A DNA stretch of 64,000 nt from Rhizobium sp. SG_E_25_P2 (GCF_029892285.1 NZ_JARXVM010000013.1:1-64000); one strand, 5' to 3'. Counted from the first letter of the stretch, positions 44,787 to 53,903 are shown. Notes: generated by a model from the letters alone, not told the origin. Numbers and translations are program-made.

Positions 44787-46147
44787 GCGCATTGCGTATC
44801 GCCTCCATCCGCACGCAACTCCTGTTCCTCGCCATCTTATTGGTCGTCTTCGTCTCGGCGGCGGCGGCCATAACGGAGCCATTTATTTATGGCCGCCACG
44901 ACAAAGGCATCGAGATCGGTTTGTTCGCTGGCCGCGTGCAGATGGTGCTTGAACAATTTGCCGAACGTCAAACCCGGGAGAAGGAAGACGCAGTGCTTCA
45001 GTTCGCCCGTCGCCTTGGCGCATCCGTAGACCGGGCTGAGCCCAATCTTGCTTCCTTCGTCTACACGCCTGGGGCGCCGAACGCCGAAATTCTCAAACAG
45101 ATCAAGGAACTGATCAATGACGGTATTTTGACGGCGCTCCGTAACGCCGTTTCATCCAACAGCGAACCACCTGCGCTCATCGTTAAAGTCGATGAGACTC
45201 GGGCATTATCCTTCACGATGCCGCAGTTTCCGAGCAGCGTCTGGTTGGCGCCCGCTATGGCGAGCGGCATCCTGAAAATCGTCATTCCACTGATACTTCT
45301 GGCATATCTCGGCAGCTGGCTGGTCACCGAACCGCTCATCCGCTTCGCGGCGGCCGCCCAGCGCGTCAGCATGGACGACCATTCCGAAGAGCCGTTCAAG
45401 GCGGAAGGCGCATCTGAAATCAGAAGCCTGGCTGCGTCCCTGAACATCATGCAAAGCCGAATTCAGACGATGCTTCGCGAGCGAACCCGCGTGCTACGCG
45501 CCATCAGCCACGACCTCAGGACGCCGCTTACGAGGCTGCGCATGCGCATCGACCGATCGAATGAACCTGCGCTCAAGGAAATGATGCTTGCGGACATCAC
45601 GATGCTGTCCTCCCTGATCGACACCAGCCTCAGCTTTCTGGACAATAGGTTCGAGCCCGTGCGCAAGGTGGATTTGTCGAGCTTATTGCAAACGATTGCC
45701 GACGACTTCTCAGATACCGGCGTCATGACGCGGTTTGTCGGACCAAGACGCCTGACATGCCTGTGCATGCCGCAAGGATTGATGCGGGCCATTTCCAATC
45801 TGGTGGACAATGCGTCCAGATATGGCGAAAATATCGAGATCTCATTGAAAGACCAGGGCGACCGCATCGTTGTCCTAGTGTCAGACGATGGCCCCGGCCT
45901 CTCGGATCATATGAAGAAAAAAGTCCTTGAGCCGTTTTTCAAAGTTGACGAGTCCCGGCAGACTAGCGCCAAAGGCAGTGGGTTTGGACTGGGTCTCGCG
46001 ATCGCGCATGGAATTGTGGTGATTGGCCACAAGGGGTCAATGAGCTTGCTCGACCGATTGCCAAATGGCCTCATCGTGGAGATTGTCTTGCCAAAAGGCC
46101 AGCTTGTTCAGGCTTCGAACTTGCCAGACCTGACGCCCGCCGCCTGA
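44783..46147 (+). CDS. Sensor histidine kinase (454 aa)
   Basis: Membrane helix at about 12-33, periplasmic region to 160, second helix at about 162-182 (ILKIVIPLILLAYLGSWLV), HAMP, then HisKA with RAISHDLRTPLTRLRMRID (phospho-His near 240) and HATPase with NLVDNASRYG (N box), VSDDGPGL (G1) and GSGFGLGLAI (G2). EnvZ-like architecture. It partners the response regulator encoded just upstream. The signal is unknown. Confidence 0.93.
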   Translation: MSALRIASIRTQLLFLAILLVVFVSAAAAITEPFIYGRHDKGIEIGLFAGRVQMVLEQFAERQTREKEDAVLQFARRLGASVDRAEPNLASFVYTPGAPNAEILKQIKELINDGILTALRNAVSSNSEPPALIVKVDETRALSFTMPQFPSSVWLAPAMASGILKIVIPLILLAYLGSWLVTEPLIRFAAAAQRVSMDDHSEEPFKAEGASEIRSLAASLNIMQSRIQTMLRERTRVLRAISHDLRTPLTRLRMRIDRSNEPALKEMMLADITMLSSLIDTSLSFLDNRFEPVRKVDLSSLLQTIADDFSDTGVMTRFVGPRRLTCLCMPQGLMRAISNLVDNASRYGENIEISLKDQGDRIVVLVSDDGPGLSDHMKKKVLEPFFKVDESRQTSAKGSGFGLGLAIAHGIVVIGHKGSMSLLDRLPNGLIVEIVLPKGQLVQASNLPDLTPAA

Positions 46148-46261
46148 ACTTGCGCCAGCGCGAACATCTCCAAACATAAATGAAGACACCGCAATGTCTT
46201 CAGCAGCTATTTAAGCGTCAGCCGCAATCGCCGCATGGCGCAAAAAAGCAGGCTGGAGTCT

Positions 46262-46930
46262 ATGCTATTGAAAACAAAGTCCATTGCGAGCGTCTGCCTC
46301 ATCGTTGCAAGCGGGGCGCTTACGAGCTGCGCCACTGCAGATCCCTCAGCCTATGCGGGTCTTGCCTCTGCCCAACAGCTTAAACCCGACCCGAACGACA
46401 GGACTGGTCGCATCCCGTACCGTTACGATGGCGGGGCGAATTGGAGCGAGTATGACAAGGTCATCATAGACCCGGTCACAATCTACCAGGGGCGGGACAA
46501 TCAATTTGTGAAAGTCAGCGAGCAGGAGAAGACGGCGCTAGCCGACTACATGCAAAAAAAAATCACACAGACGCTGCAGACGCAATTTTCGGTCGTCAAT
46601 TCGCCCGCGCCCGGAACCCTTCGTGTCCACCTGACGCTCACAGGCGCACGCAAAACCACACCGTTCCTTGGGCCGGCCTCACATCTTGATGTTGGCGGCG
46701 GCGTCTACAATGCTGTTCAGGCCGCACGTGGCAAGGAAGGCTCGATGACCGGCTCGGCAAACTACGCCGTGGAAATCTACGACGCGACGACCAATGCTCT
46801 GCTGCTGGCCTATGTCAGCAAGCAATACCCCAACGCAATGAATGTCGGCGCAAGCTTCGGCGCTTTGAAGGCGTCTGAGGTGGCCATAGACAAGGGCGCC
46901 GATGCACTGGCGGCGCAACTGCGCCCCTGA
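46262..46930 (+). CDS. DUF3313-like lipoprotein (222 aa)
   Basis: Lipoprotein signal peptide with lipobox LTSC (about residues 17-22 of the chosen start), then a domain containing WSEYDKVIIDPVTIYQ, TLRVHLTLTGARKT and SMTGSANYAVEIYDATTNALLLAYV, as in DUF3313 outer-membrane lipoproteins. Function unknown. The ATG at 46262 has a GGAG box; an ATG nine codons earlier is possible but would disturb the signal peptide. Encoded 114 bp after the two-component genes, so possibly a target of that system. Confidence 0.78.
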   Translation: MLLKTKSIASVCLIVASGALTSCATADPSAYAGLASAQQLKPDPNDRTGRIPYRYDGGANWSEYDKVIIDPVTIYQGRDNQFVKVSEQEKTALADYMQKKITQTLQTQFSVVNSPAPGTLRVHLTLTGARKTTPFLGPASHLDVGGGVYNAVQAARGKEGSMTGSANYAVEIYDATTNALLLAYVSKQYPNAMNVGASFGALKASEVAIDKGADALAAQLRP

Positions 46931-47216
46931 TTTGAGAGTCTTTCCAGCCGACGCAGAAATTTCCATTCTGGATCTTCCCCGTTACACGCAGGCACAGCTC
47001 GCGAATGGCATTCAAGAAAACGGCTATTCCGAAACTGTCGGCAAAAGAAATATTCGAATATTGGGCGACGTGGCAGTTGCCGAACAATACTTGACGATGA
47101 ATTTTCCAAGTGGCGCGCAAAACGCCGCGATAGACTTTTTTTCTTTGGTTAGAACCCAAGATCGCTGGAGGATTGTCTCAGTTGTAAGTGACAACGTCGG
47201 GCCGGGAGAAAATTGA
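46902..47216 (+). pseudogene. NTF2/SnoaL-like fold protein, probably truncated
   Basis: RNIRILGDVAVAEQYLTMNF and IDFFSLVRTQDRWRIVSVV match the C-terminal half of lumazine-binding-like/NTF2-fold proteins. The N-terminal helices expected in the family are missing, and the only start lies inside the end of the lipoprotein gene in another frame. Probably the remains of a longer gene. The spacer 47217-47394 holds nothing recognisable. Confidence 0.4.
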
Positions 47217-47394
47217 TTTCACGAGAGTTGACCACATTTACCCGCAACCCTGGCGCGTGGACACTCTTGACGGTATCGGCATTCGGACGTCACCATAGCG
47301 ACTTTCGTAGGGCGGATAGTGCATCATTGCATGACAGTTTCAATAACCGGCATTTTTGCCCTGTTCCGCAAATGCAGAACTATCAACAATTTTA

Positions 47395-48306
47395 TTAGGG
47401 AAGGGTGATGACGAGCTTTCCGGCAACTCTTCCGCTCGCGCTACGCCGCTGCGCATCCGCGACCTTCTCAAGCGAAAAGACCTGCTCGATTGGGAGGTCA
47501 AACGCGCCCGTGGAATAGAGCGCGGCGACATGCCTGAGGGCGATTTCAGGATGGCTGTCCTGAGACATCGTGACCTGCGCACCGTGTTTGGGTGCATCGA
47601 TGTCCGCGATCGACAGAACACGGGCAGGATCGCCCACCATCTCGATGAGACCGGGGATGACGCCTGCCCCGGCTAGGGTCAAGTGCTGCATCAACCCCCT
47701 GCGGTGCAAGGGCGCGGACGCGGGCTGGCAGCCCGTGTCCGTACGTCGTCGGAACCGCGCCGAGCTTGCGAAGATAATCGTGCTTTGCTTCGCTTGCCGC
47801 GCCGATCACTTTGACGCCGCGTTGGCGCGCCACCTGGACGACCGCGCTGCCCACCCCGCCCGAGGCGCCGACCACCACCAGCGTCTCTCCGGCTTTGCTA
47901 CCAACCAGATCAAGGATGCGCGTCGCCGTCTCGCTGACAATCGCAAGGCCGCCTGCCACCTCGAACGACATGCCGTCCGGAATGTGTGCCCAACTGGTCA
48001 GCACCGCATGTTGGGCCATGGCGGTCCGGCGAACGGTGATACCGAATACACGATTACCGACCGCGACATTGGACACGCCGTCGCCCACTTCGTCGACGAT
48101 ACCGACCGCCTCGGCGCCAACGCCGCTGGGGAGATCTATCGGCATGAAATCACGGTAGATTCCCGACCTTAGCTTCCAGTCCAGAGGGTTGACGCCTGCC
48201 GCCCGAACCGCGATGCGGATCTGGCCGGCGCCGGCGTGCGGCGCAGCGATGTCGACAATCTGCACACGTCGGGTTCGCCATAACTTTCGTATTGAACGGC
48301 TCTCAT
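47395..48306 (-). pseudogene. NADP-dependent quinone oxidoreductase (MDR family), frameshifted
   Basis: The start at 48306 (after AGGAAAG) encodes MRAVQYESYGEPDV, then the frame shifts near 48268 to IVDIAAPHAGAGQIRIAVRAAGVNPLD and the NADP site VVVGASGGVGSAVVQVAR. A second shift near 47678 leads to LAGAGVIPGLIEMVGDP and the C-terminus ASGRVAGKLVITLP. Each shift is explained by one base (a missing base after GACGTG; an extra C in GACCC). The protein would be a zinc-free medium-chain reductase of about 300 residues. Confidence 0.75.
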
Positions 48307-48425
48307 GGATCTTTCCTTTTCATTTTGAGTAAGGTGCAAAGCGATTGAGGTCTCGCTGCCTGCGTTTCATCAGCGTGGCGCTGGGCAGCCGGCCTATCAC
48401 CGGCCAGCCGCCCAGCGCCGACGCA

Positions 48426-49172
48426 TCAACGCAAGCCGCCGCTGGCCAGGATGTTCTCGCCGGTCACGAAGCTCGCATCGTCGGATGCGAGGAATGCAAC
48501 CACGCGGGCAATGTCGTCCGGCTCTCCGGCTCGACCGAGCGGCGTTTGCGATACGATGCCAGCCTCCATCTCAGATCCTGCGATGCCGGCGGCCTTAGTT
48601 CCTTCCGTTGCAACGAAGCCGGGGCTGACGACGTTGACCCTGATCTTGCGCGGCGCGAGTTCCTTGACCAACACGTCGGAGATCGCGTTCACCGCTGCCT
48701 TGCTCGCGGTATAAAGCGATGTGCCCGGCGATCGCAGCGTCGTGATCGACGAGGAGATATTGATGACGCTGCCGCCTTCCTGAAGGTGCTTGATCGCAGC
48801 CTGGGTCGTCAGCAGCACGCCGAGCACGTTGACATCGAAGACATGCCGATACTGATCCTCGGTGAACAGTTCGACCGGTCCAGCCTCCCAGACGCCCGAG
48901 TTGTTGACGAGGATATCGAGCCGACCGAACTCGGACACCGCCGCCTCGATCAGCGCCTGTGCCTCGGCGGCGACGGACACGTTGCCCTGGACGGCGATGG
49001 CCTTACCTCCGGAGGCCTTGATGGTGTCAACGACGGCGTCTGCACCTTCCCTGCTGGACGCGTAGTTGACGACCACGGCCGCGCCATCCTTTGCCAAAGC
49101 TTTGGCGATGCCCGCACCGATACCTTTCGACGCCCCGGTTACGACGGCGACCTTGCCTTCGAGTCTGTTCAT
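48426..49172 (-). CDS. SDR-family oxidoreductase (248 aa)
   Basis: Classical short-chain dehydrogenase: NAD(P)-binding TGASKGIGAGIA, NNSG, catalytic Ser in NISSSITTL, YTASK (Tyr and Lys) and the C-terminal DDASFVTGENILASGG. The start MNRLEGKVAVVTG is chosen by homology; the longer upstream frame overlaps the promoter. It is divergent from an ArsR-family gene, with a symmetrical operator between them, so it is probably repressed by that protein. Substrate unknown. Confidence 0.9.
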   Translation of the reverse strand: MNRLEGKVAVVTGASKGIGAGIAKALAKDGAAVVVNYASSREGADAVVDTIKASGGKAIAVQGNVSVAAEAQALIEAAVSEFGRLDILVNNSGVWEAGPVELFTEDQYRHVFDVNVLGVLLTTQAAIKHLQEGGSVINISSSITTLRSPGTSLYTASKAAVNAISDVLVKELAPRKIRVNVVSPGFVATEGTKAAGIAGSEMEAGIVSQTPLGRAGEPDDIARVVAFLASDDASFVTGENILASGGLR

Positions 49173-49226
49173 TTGCGTTACCTTTTTTGCTAAGCGAAAT
49201 TCAGCCACCATCGGATTGAGGCGCGT

Positions 49227-49263
49227 CAGTTCTACAGTTCGGAAATATAGAACTGTTGAACTG
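49227..49263. promoter_or_regulatory. 37-bp symmetrical operator between SDR and ArsR genes
   Basis: CAGTTCTACAGTTC and GAACTGTTGAACTG form an almost perfect inverted repeat around a 9-bp AT-rich centre. Each half itself holds two GTTC boxes, so two dimers could bind. It lies 54 bp before the SDR start and 27 bp before the regulator start, right for a divergent promoter controlled by the ArsR-like protein. Confidence 0.6.
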
Positions 49264-49290
49264 TGTGTCAAGCTGCGATATGGAAAAGCC

Positions 49291-49650
49291 ATGAGACCTA
49301 TAGTTCACCCAGCAATCGAGAATGTTCAGCCGGAAATGATCCTTCATGCCCTGTCGGATCCCGACCGGGCGGCAATTCTCGTCAACATCATGGAAGAGGG
49401 CGGCATCAAGGCCTGCTCAACAGTCTCGGCGCTGGGTGACAGGGTCATCCCGAAATCGTCGCTCTCCAATCATTTCAAGATCTTGCGGGAGGCCGGGTTG
49501 ATCCGGAGCGAGCGCCAAGGCAAGCAGATGAGAAACCACCTGCGTCTTGCCGAGGTGAACGCACGTTTCCCCGGCTTGCTGGGGGCGATCATGAACGCGT
49601 ACGCGTCCAGTAATTCCGGCGACGAGACGTCGGGCGTGGGCGCCGGATGA
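49291..49650 (+). CDS. ArsR-like winged-helix regulator (119 aa)
   Basis: MILHALSDPDRAAILVNI and SSLSNHFKILREAGLIRSERQGKQMRNHLR are the ArsR-family first helix and recognition helix-wing. The conserved metal-site Cys pair is absent (a single Cys in KACSTVSAL), so it is probably not a metal sensor. The start MRPIVHPAIE follows the operator region. It probably represses the divergent SDR gene and itself. Confidence 0.82.
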   Translation: MRPIVHPAIENVQPEMILHALSDPDRAAILVNIMEEGGIKACSTVSALGDRVIPKSSLSNHFKILREAGLIRSERQGKQMRNHLRLAEVNARFPGLLGAIMNAYASSNSGDETSGVGAG

Positions 49651-49750
49651 CCGGCGCATCTCCACTCGGGTTCAGCGCGGATCAACCAACGGCCTGTTCG
49701 GCCGCGCAGGCGCGGTAAGGCGAGGCTGCGTGGTTTCAACCGCTTGACGC

Positions 49751-50155
49751 CTAGCGGGCAGTCTTCCGGGTGGTGGTGACGCTGCCCGCCTTGCGGCCAC
49801 GCGTTGCCGGCTTGGCTGGAACGTCGGTCCCATATTCCCGCCACCAGGCAGCCAAGGCCTCCATCGTCGGCTGGAGACCGCGGGCCTTGGCCGTTATCTC
49901 ATAATCCACACGCGGCGGAACCTCGGCAAATATCGTACGAGAGATCAGGCCGTCGGCTTCGAGCTCCCGAAGTTGTGCCGTCAGCATGTGCTGCGTGATA
50001 CCCGGGATCGCCTTTCGCAATTCACCGAAGCGATAGATCCGCTGGTTGAGCAGCCACATGATCTCAAGCTTCCACTTGCCCGAGAGCAGCGTGAACGCCC
50101 GGCGCATCTCGTCCTGCATGGTCGCGACACGATCGCCATTGGTCTGGTTTTCCAT
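49751..50155 (-). CDS. HxlR-family transcriptional regulator (134 aa)
   Basis: Winged helix of the HxlR family: LLSGKWKLEIMWLLNQRIYRFGELRKAIPGITQHMLTAQLRELEADGLISR, followed by PPRVDYEITAKARGL. Missing the N-terminal Cys of redox-sensing members. A basic tail (TRGRKAGSVTTTRKTAR) follows. Divergent from the DoxX-SDR-MAPEG genes, which it probably controls. Confidence 0.88.
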   Translation of the reverse strand: MENQTNGDRVATMQDEMRRAFTLLSGKWKLEIMWLLNQRIYRFGELRKAIPGITQHMLTAQLRELEADGLISRTIFAEVPPRVDYEITAKARGLQPTMEALAAWWREYGTDVPAKPATRGRKAGSVTTTRKTAR

Positions 50156-50304
50156 ACTTACCACCAAGAATTCATCCTACTTGCGCTTCCCGCTCATAGG
50201 CTACATTTTCAATACACGCTCCACCGCATCATGGAAATGCGCCAGCGCCCAAACAAGCCATTTTATCGAGGACCTCACCGGGCCACTGGTGGGCAGGAAC
50301 CCCT

Positions 50305-50712
50305 ATGACCGAAACCAATTTATACTGGATAGCGACAGCGATGCTGTCGTTGCTCTACCTCTCATCCGCTCTGCTTTATCTGACGAGAAGCGAGCAAGTC
50401 CGGCAGATCATCGTCAAGCTGGGCTATCCCGGTTACCTTGTCCAAGTCCTGATCATCATCAAGCTTCTCGCCGTGGCGGCGATCCTTTCGCGCTTCAGCG
50501 TAGGGCTCAGCGATCTCGCCTATGCCGGGATGTTCTATCACCTGGCCCTCGCCGTTCTCGCCCATCTGGGCGTGCGCGATATCAAGGCCGCACTACCGGC
50601 GGCAGTCGGTCTTGTGCTGATCGCCGGATCATTTTTCACCCAGAATGCCGCGCGCGAAATGCCTTCGCCCTACGCTCCCTTCGGAGCCGAGACGATCGGG
50701 GATGCGCGATGA
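50305..50712 (+). CDS. DoxX-like membrane protein (135 aa)
   Basis: Four hydrophobic segments (about 8-26, 44-62, 70-88, 96-113) with the DoxX-like IVKLGYPGYL motif. DoxX-family proteins are small inner-membrane proteins linked to redox or thiol stress; specific function unknown. AGGAA precedes the ATG. First gene of a plus-strand group with an SDR and a MAPEG protein. Confidence 0.82.
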   Translation: MTETNLYWIATAMLSLLYLSSALLYLTRSEQVRQIIVKLGYPGYLVQVLIIIKLLAVAAILSRFSVGLSDLAYAGMFYHLALAVLAHLGVRDIKAALPAAVGLVLIAGSFFTQNAAREMPSPYAPFGAETIGDAR

Positions 50713-50841
50713 GGGTGCGGCCCCTTGGAGCAACCAGCTCAAATCACTGACCGGCGCTGGATCCGCCATGCGCCAGTCATCAGCAACGGGCAACGCCACG
50801 GCGTAACCCACATCTCAGCCCAGTATTCACAGGAGACAAAC

Positions 50842-51582
50842 ATGGGTCGACTCAACGGAAAAATCGCGATTGTCACAGGCGCGGGTCGAGGTATCGGACG
50901 GGCGACCGCCAAGTTATTCGCAGCGGAAGGCGCGAAGGTCGCGGTGCTCTCAATCACACCCGCCAATGTGGAAGCGGTCGTCGCGGACATCGAGGCCGCC
51001 GGCGGAACGGCGCTCGGGGTGCCCTGTGATGTGAGCAGCGCCGATCAGATCACGGCGGCTGTGGACATGGTGGTCGCAGCCTATGGCGGGGTCGATATTC
51101 TGGTGAACAACGCCTTCGATCCCTCGGCTGTCATGTCGTCAATCATGGAGTTGTCGGTCGAGCAGTTGCAGCGCAACTTTGATACAGGTCCGATCGCGAC
51201 CCTGCGCACGATGCAAGCCTGCTATCCTTATCTCAAAGCGAGCGGAGAAGGTCGCGTCATCAACTTCGGTTCGCCGGCGGCGCTTCTCGGGATGCTGCCC
51301 TATGCACCCTACAACATGGCCAAGGAGGCGACCCGCGCTTTGACGCGAACCGCCGCACGAGAGTGGGGACCTGACAAGATCACCGTGAACAACATTCAGC
51401 CGGTGGCCGAGACCTGGGGCGATATCGAGGTGCCGCCGGCAAACAACGCGCTGCAACGCTATGGCTCGCCGGAGAACGACATCGCGCCTGTCCTTCTGTT
51501 CCTGGCGAGCAAGGATGCACAGTTCCTGACCGGCTACACCCTCTCGCCGGATGGCGGCATGGTCATCGACGGCGCGCGCTGA
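50842..51582 (+). CDS. SDR-family oxidoreductase (246 aa)
   Basis: TGAGRGIGRATA cofactor motif, NNAFD in place of NNAG, YNMAKEATRALTR with the catalytic Tyr and Lys, and LTGYTLSPDGGM at the C-terminus. The usual catalytic Ser position reads INFGSPAAL, where Ser is displaced, so activity may differ from classical SDRs. The start MGRLNGK has AGGAGA upstream. Between the DoxX and MAPEG genes, probably co-transcribed. Confidence 0.88.
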   Translation: MGRLNGKIAIVTGAGRGIGRATAKLFAAEGAKVAVLSITPANVEAVVADIEAAGGTALGVPCDVSSADQITAAVDMVVAAYGGVDILVNNAFDPSAVMSSIMELSVEQLQRNFDTGPIATLRTMQACYPYLKASGEGRVINFGSPAALLGMLPYAPYNMAKEATRALTRTAAREWGPDKITVNNIQPVAETWGDIEVPPANNALQRYGSPENDIAPVLLFLASKDAQFLTGYTLSPDGGMVIDGAR

Positions 51583-51639
51583 CGCGCGCTTCGCCAGATC
51601 GCTGCGGGGACCCAGGCCCCGCAGTTATCCGCCCGACAC

Positions 51640-52053
51640 ATGGAAGAACTCACAATGATCCACGTTCCCATCACTTCACTCTTTGCCGCGGCGTTCGCCG
51701 TCGCCCTTGTCATGCTGTCGATCCCTGTCACCTTGCGGCGCATTAAGGTTGGCGATCTGGTGGGGGATAGTCGTGACGAGAAGCTCCAACACCGCATCCG
51801 GGCACAGGGTAATTTCATCGAGTATGTGCCGCTGGGCGTCATAACGCTCGGCCTGGTCGAGGCGCAGGGTGCGGCAGCCTGGCTGGTCTTTGCGATCGGT
51901 GGAACCTTAGGCCTTGGAAGGCTGCTTCACGCGGTCGGCATGCTGCGCGCGAATGCTCCGCTTCGCGGCTTCGGAATGATCTTCACCTACCTGGCATTGA
52001 TTGCAGCGGCAGCTTGCCTCATTTCACTTGTGCTGGATATCGCCCCCTTTTGA
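51640..52053 (+). CDS. MAPEG-family membrane protein (137 aa)
   Basis: Four membrane helices and the signature RAQGNFIEYVPLGV (MAPEG: RxxGNxxEYxPL), followed by LGRLLHAVGM. Family members are glutathione-dependent or eicosanoid-related membrane enzymes; bacterial versions are largely uncharacterised. An ATG at 51655 may be the true start. Ends the DoxX-SDR-MAPEG group. The spacer 52054-52167 is empty. Confidence 0.85.
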   Translation: MEELTMIHVPITSLFAAAFAVALVMLSIPVTLRRIKVGDLVGDSRDEKLQHRIRAQGNFIEYVPLGVITLGLVEAQGAAAWLVFAIGGTLGLGRLLHAVGMLRANAPLRGFGMIFTYLALIAAAACLISLVLDIAPF

Positions 52054-52167
52054 TGCTTTCGCCGGTAAACCCGTCCCAAAGGAGCACTTTGGTCGTGAAC
52101 GCGTCTCGCAACCAGAGTATGGGCTCTTGATGGGATACGGACTCACCACACCACATACATTCTGTCG

Positions 52168-52587
52168 TTATCTGGACCAGGGGTTTATAACTTTTAGCCC
52201 AGCAGCCTCAAAAGGGCGCGTGTCGCGAGTTGCGATCGCAAGGCCGTTTGCTGCCGCGGTGGCTGCAATATAACCATCAGCAGTGCCGATCGCTTTCCCA
52301 GATATTCGAGCACGCGCCATTAGTTCGGAATAAGACTGAGAAGCAGCCAGATCGAAAGACAAGATTCGCTCGGAAAAGTGGGCCAGCACTTCGCCCTCAA
52401 GGCGATCGCGAAGGACAGTTTGCCGTTTCCCTAACGGCATGGCAGCGACCCCGAAGCGAAGTTCAGCGATTGTTATTGCGGAGAGGAACAGCGTTTCAAT
52501 AGCTTGATCGTCCAACCAGGCGATTACTGCCTGATCAGGAACTGGCTTCCAAGGCTCGGATATAAGATTGGTGTCCAGCAAGATCAT
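52168..52587 (-). CDS. PIN-domain toxin, VapC/FitB type (139 aa)
   Basis: PIN RNase with acidic residues in MILLDTNLISE (Asp5), ITIAELRFG (Glu) and GTADGYIAATAAANG (Asp). Such toxins cut tRNA or rRNA and stop growth when freed from their antitoxin. The start overlaps the antitoxin stop by 4 bp, the normal coupling. Nearest relatives are the FitB subgroup. Confidence 0.92.
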   Translation of the reverse strand: MILLDTNLISEPWKPVPDQAVIAWLDDQAIETLFLSAITIAELRFGVAAMPLGKRQTVLRDRLEGEVLAHFSERILSFDLAASQSYSELMARARISGKAIGTADGYIAATAAANGLAIATRDTRPFEAAGLKVINPWSR

Positions 52588-52838
52588 TCGAATGTCATCG
52601 GTTCAACAGGTGTCTTGCCGCGGCTTTTCTGCAGGGTTTCAATGTCGCTATCGGAAAGCTCAGCGTCCCGACCAATAGCCGTCAGCAACGAACCGAGCTT
52701 AACTCGTTCATGAGGACGAACAGCGGCTTCAATAATGTCACGGATTTCGGCCTCGGTGCTCCGGCCATGATGAGCCGCTCGCACCCGCAGAGCACGATGT
52801 GTTTCGTCAGACAGGTTTCGAATGGTGACTGCCGGCAT
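52584..52838 (-). CDS. FitA/VapB-like antitoxin (84 aa)
   Basis: Ribbon-helix-helix N-terminus MPAVTIRNLSDETHRALRVRAAHHGRSTEAEIRDII, the FitA signature, with a C-terminal tail that would wrap the PIN toxin. The start at 52838 is set by the family; the longer frame upstream is spurious. It probably binds an AT-rich operator just upstream (GATATC half-sites near 52840 and 52870) with the toxin. Confidence 0.9.
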   Translation of the reverse strand: MPAVTIRNLSDETHRALRVRAAHHGRSTEAEIRDIIEAAVRPHERVKLGSLLTAIGRDAELSDSDIETLQKSRGKTPVEPMTFE

Positions 52839-52937
52839 TGATATCACCTCTATATAAATGATGTCTTCGATATCAAAATACGCAAAGTGCCGACAAAATT
52901 CAAGAGGCTCATGAACTAGGTAGGGCATCCAGTCTGT

Positions 52938-53110
52938 TTAGATATCAGTGCCTTGAAGGATATCGAACCGTCGGCCCTGCAGCAACGCTACGCCTGCTGC
53001 GACCGAAGGGACCTGGTCCAGGTCCACAACGATACCTGTCTCGATCGTTCCACGAGGATCACACCAGCGTTCGAAAAATTCACCCGTGATGTTTGAGCGT
53101 CCCGATGATC
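52938..53110 (-). pseudogene. Unidentified coding remnant
   Basis: A minus-strand frame reads NITGEFFERWCDPRGTIETG, then VDLDQVPSVAAGVALLQGRRF to a stop at 52938. The codon pattern looks like the end of a genuine protein, but it has no start and I do not recognise the family. The remainder of 52839-53200 shows nothing. Confidence 0.2.
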
Positions 53111-53200
53111 CTCAGTGAGGCATTGAAGGAGCAATGCATATTCGTTGTTACGCGCTACCAGGACCTGGCACACTGAGCCCTACGGTCGGGCATCTTCGCT

Positions 53201-53896
53201 TCATGAACCGGTCTTGTGCAGCAATCCAAGGCTATGTTCAATGGCGACGCGGACGGAGTCGAGCACGGGAATACCGAGTTGCCTTTCCAGTGGCGCGGCA
53301 ACCGTCGCGCCAGCAAGATTGGTGCAAAGGATGAGGATCGCATCGACCGGCTCCCGCGCGACCTCATGGGCCATGGCCGCGATTTCGTCGGGCGGAATGG
53401 CGGCATAGTCGGTGTTATGGGTCAGGTTCAGGCGAACCGCGGAGGTAATCTCGATGCCGATCATCGCATAATTTTGAATGATACGCGCCTCGAGCTCCGC
53501 CACATAGGGCGTGACGAGACCGATGCGCCGGGCGCCGTGCCGCCGCAAGGCATCGTTGAGGGCCATCGTCGCCGTCGTCGCGGGAATGCCGGTATGCGCT
53601 GTAATCACGTGCGTCAAAGCGATGTCCCGCTCGAAGCCGAGCCAGCCTGCAGCCGTTCCGTTCCACAGGATGAGATCGACCTCCGCGTCTGCCAACAGCC
53701 AGGCCGCCGCCAGCATACTGTCGCGCTCGAACTGCCGTAGCGAAGCATCGTCCGCCGAAATCGTCACTACGCCGATGCGCGACACATGCGCGGTCACGGA
53801 TCCGTCGGCGGGCAGAAGCTTAGCAGTCTGCGGTTCGACGACGGTGTTCGACGAGGGGATGAGCATTCCGAGACGTTTCGGGCGGAGGAGCACCAT
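53201..53896 (-). CDS. Asp/Glu racemase-fold enzyme (maleate isomerase / arylmalonate decarboxylase-like)
   Basis: 231 residues with the two-domain fold of the superfamily: LGMLIPSSNTVVEPQ at the N-terminus, HVSRIGV, and the second catalytic Cys in AILILCTNLAG. At the first catalytic position, where maleate isomerases and racemases carry Cys (CTS), the sequence is WNGTAAGW, so the Cys is replaced by Gly, as in arylmalonate decarboxylase. Hence isomerase/racemase activity is doubtful and a decarboxylase-like reaction is possible. Last gene of the minus-strand catabolic operon; starts 7 bp after the SDR stop. Confidence 0.8.
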   Translation of the reverse strand: MVLLRPKRLGMLIPSSNTVVEPQTAKLLPADGSVTAHVSRIGVVTISADDASLRQFERDSMLAAAWLLADAEVDLILWNGTAAGWLGFERDIALTHVITAHTGIPATTATMALNDALRRHGARRIGLVTPYVAELEARIIQNYAMIGIEITSAVRLNLTHNTDYAAIPPDEIAAMAHEVAREPVDAILILCTNLAGATVAAPLERQLGIPVLDSVRVAIEHSLGLLHKTGS

Positions 53897-53903
53897 GCCC
53901 GCC

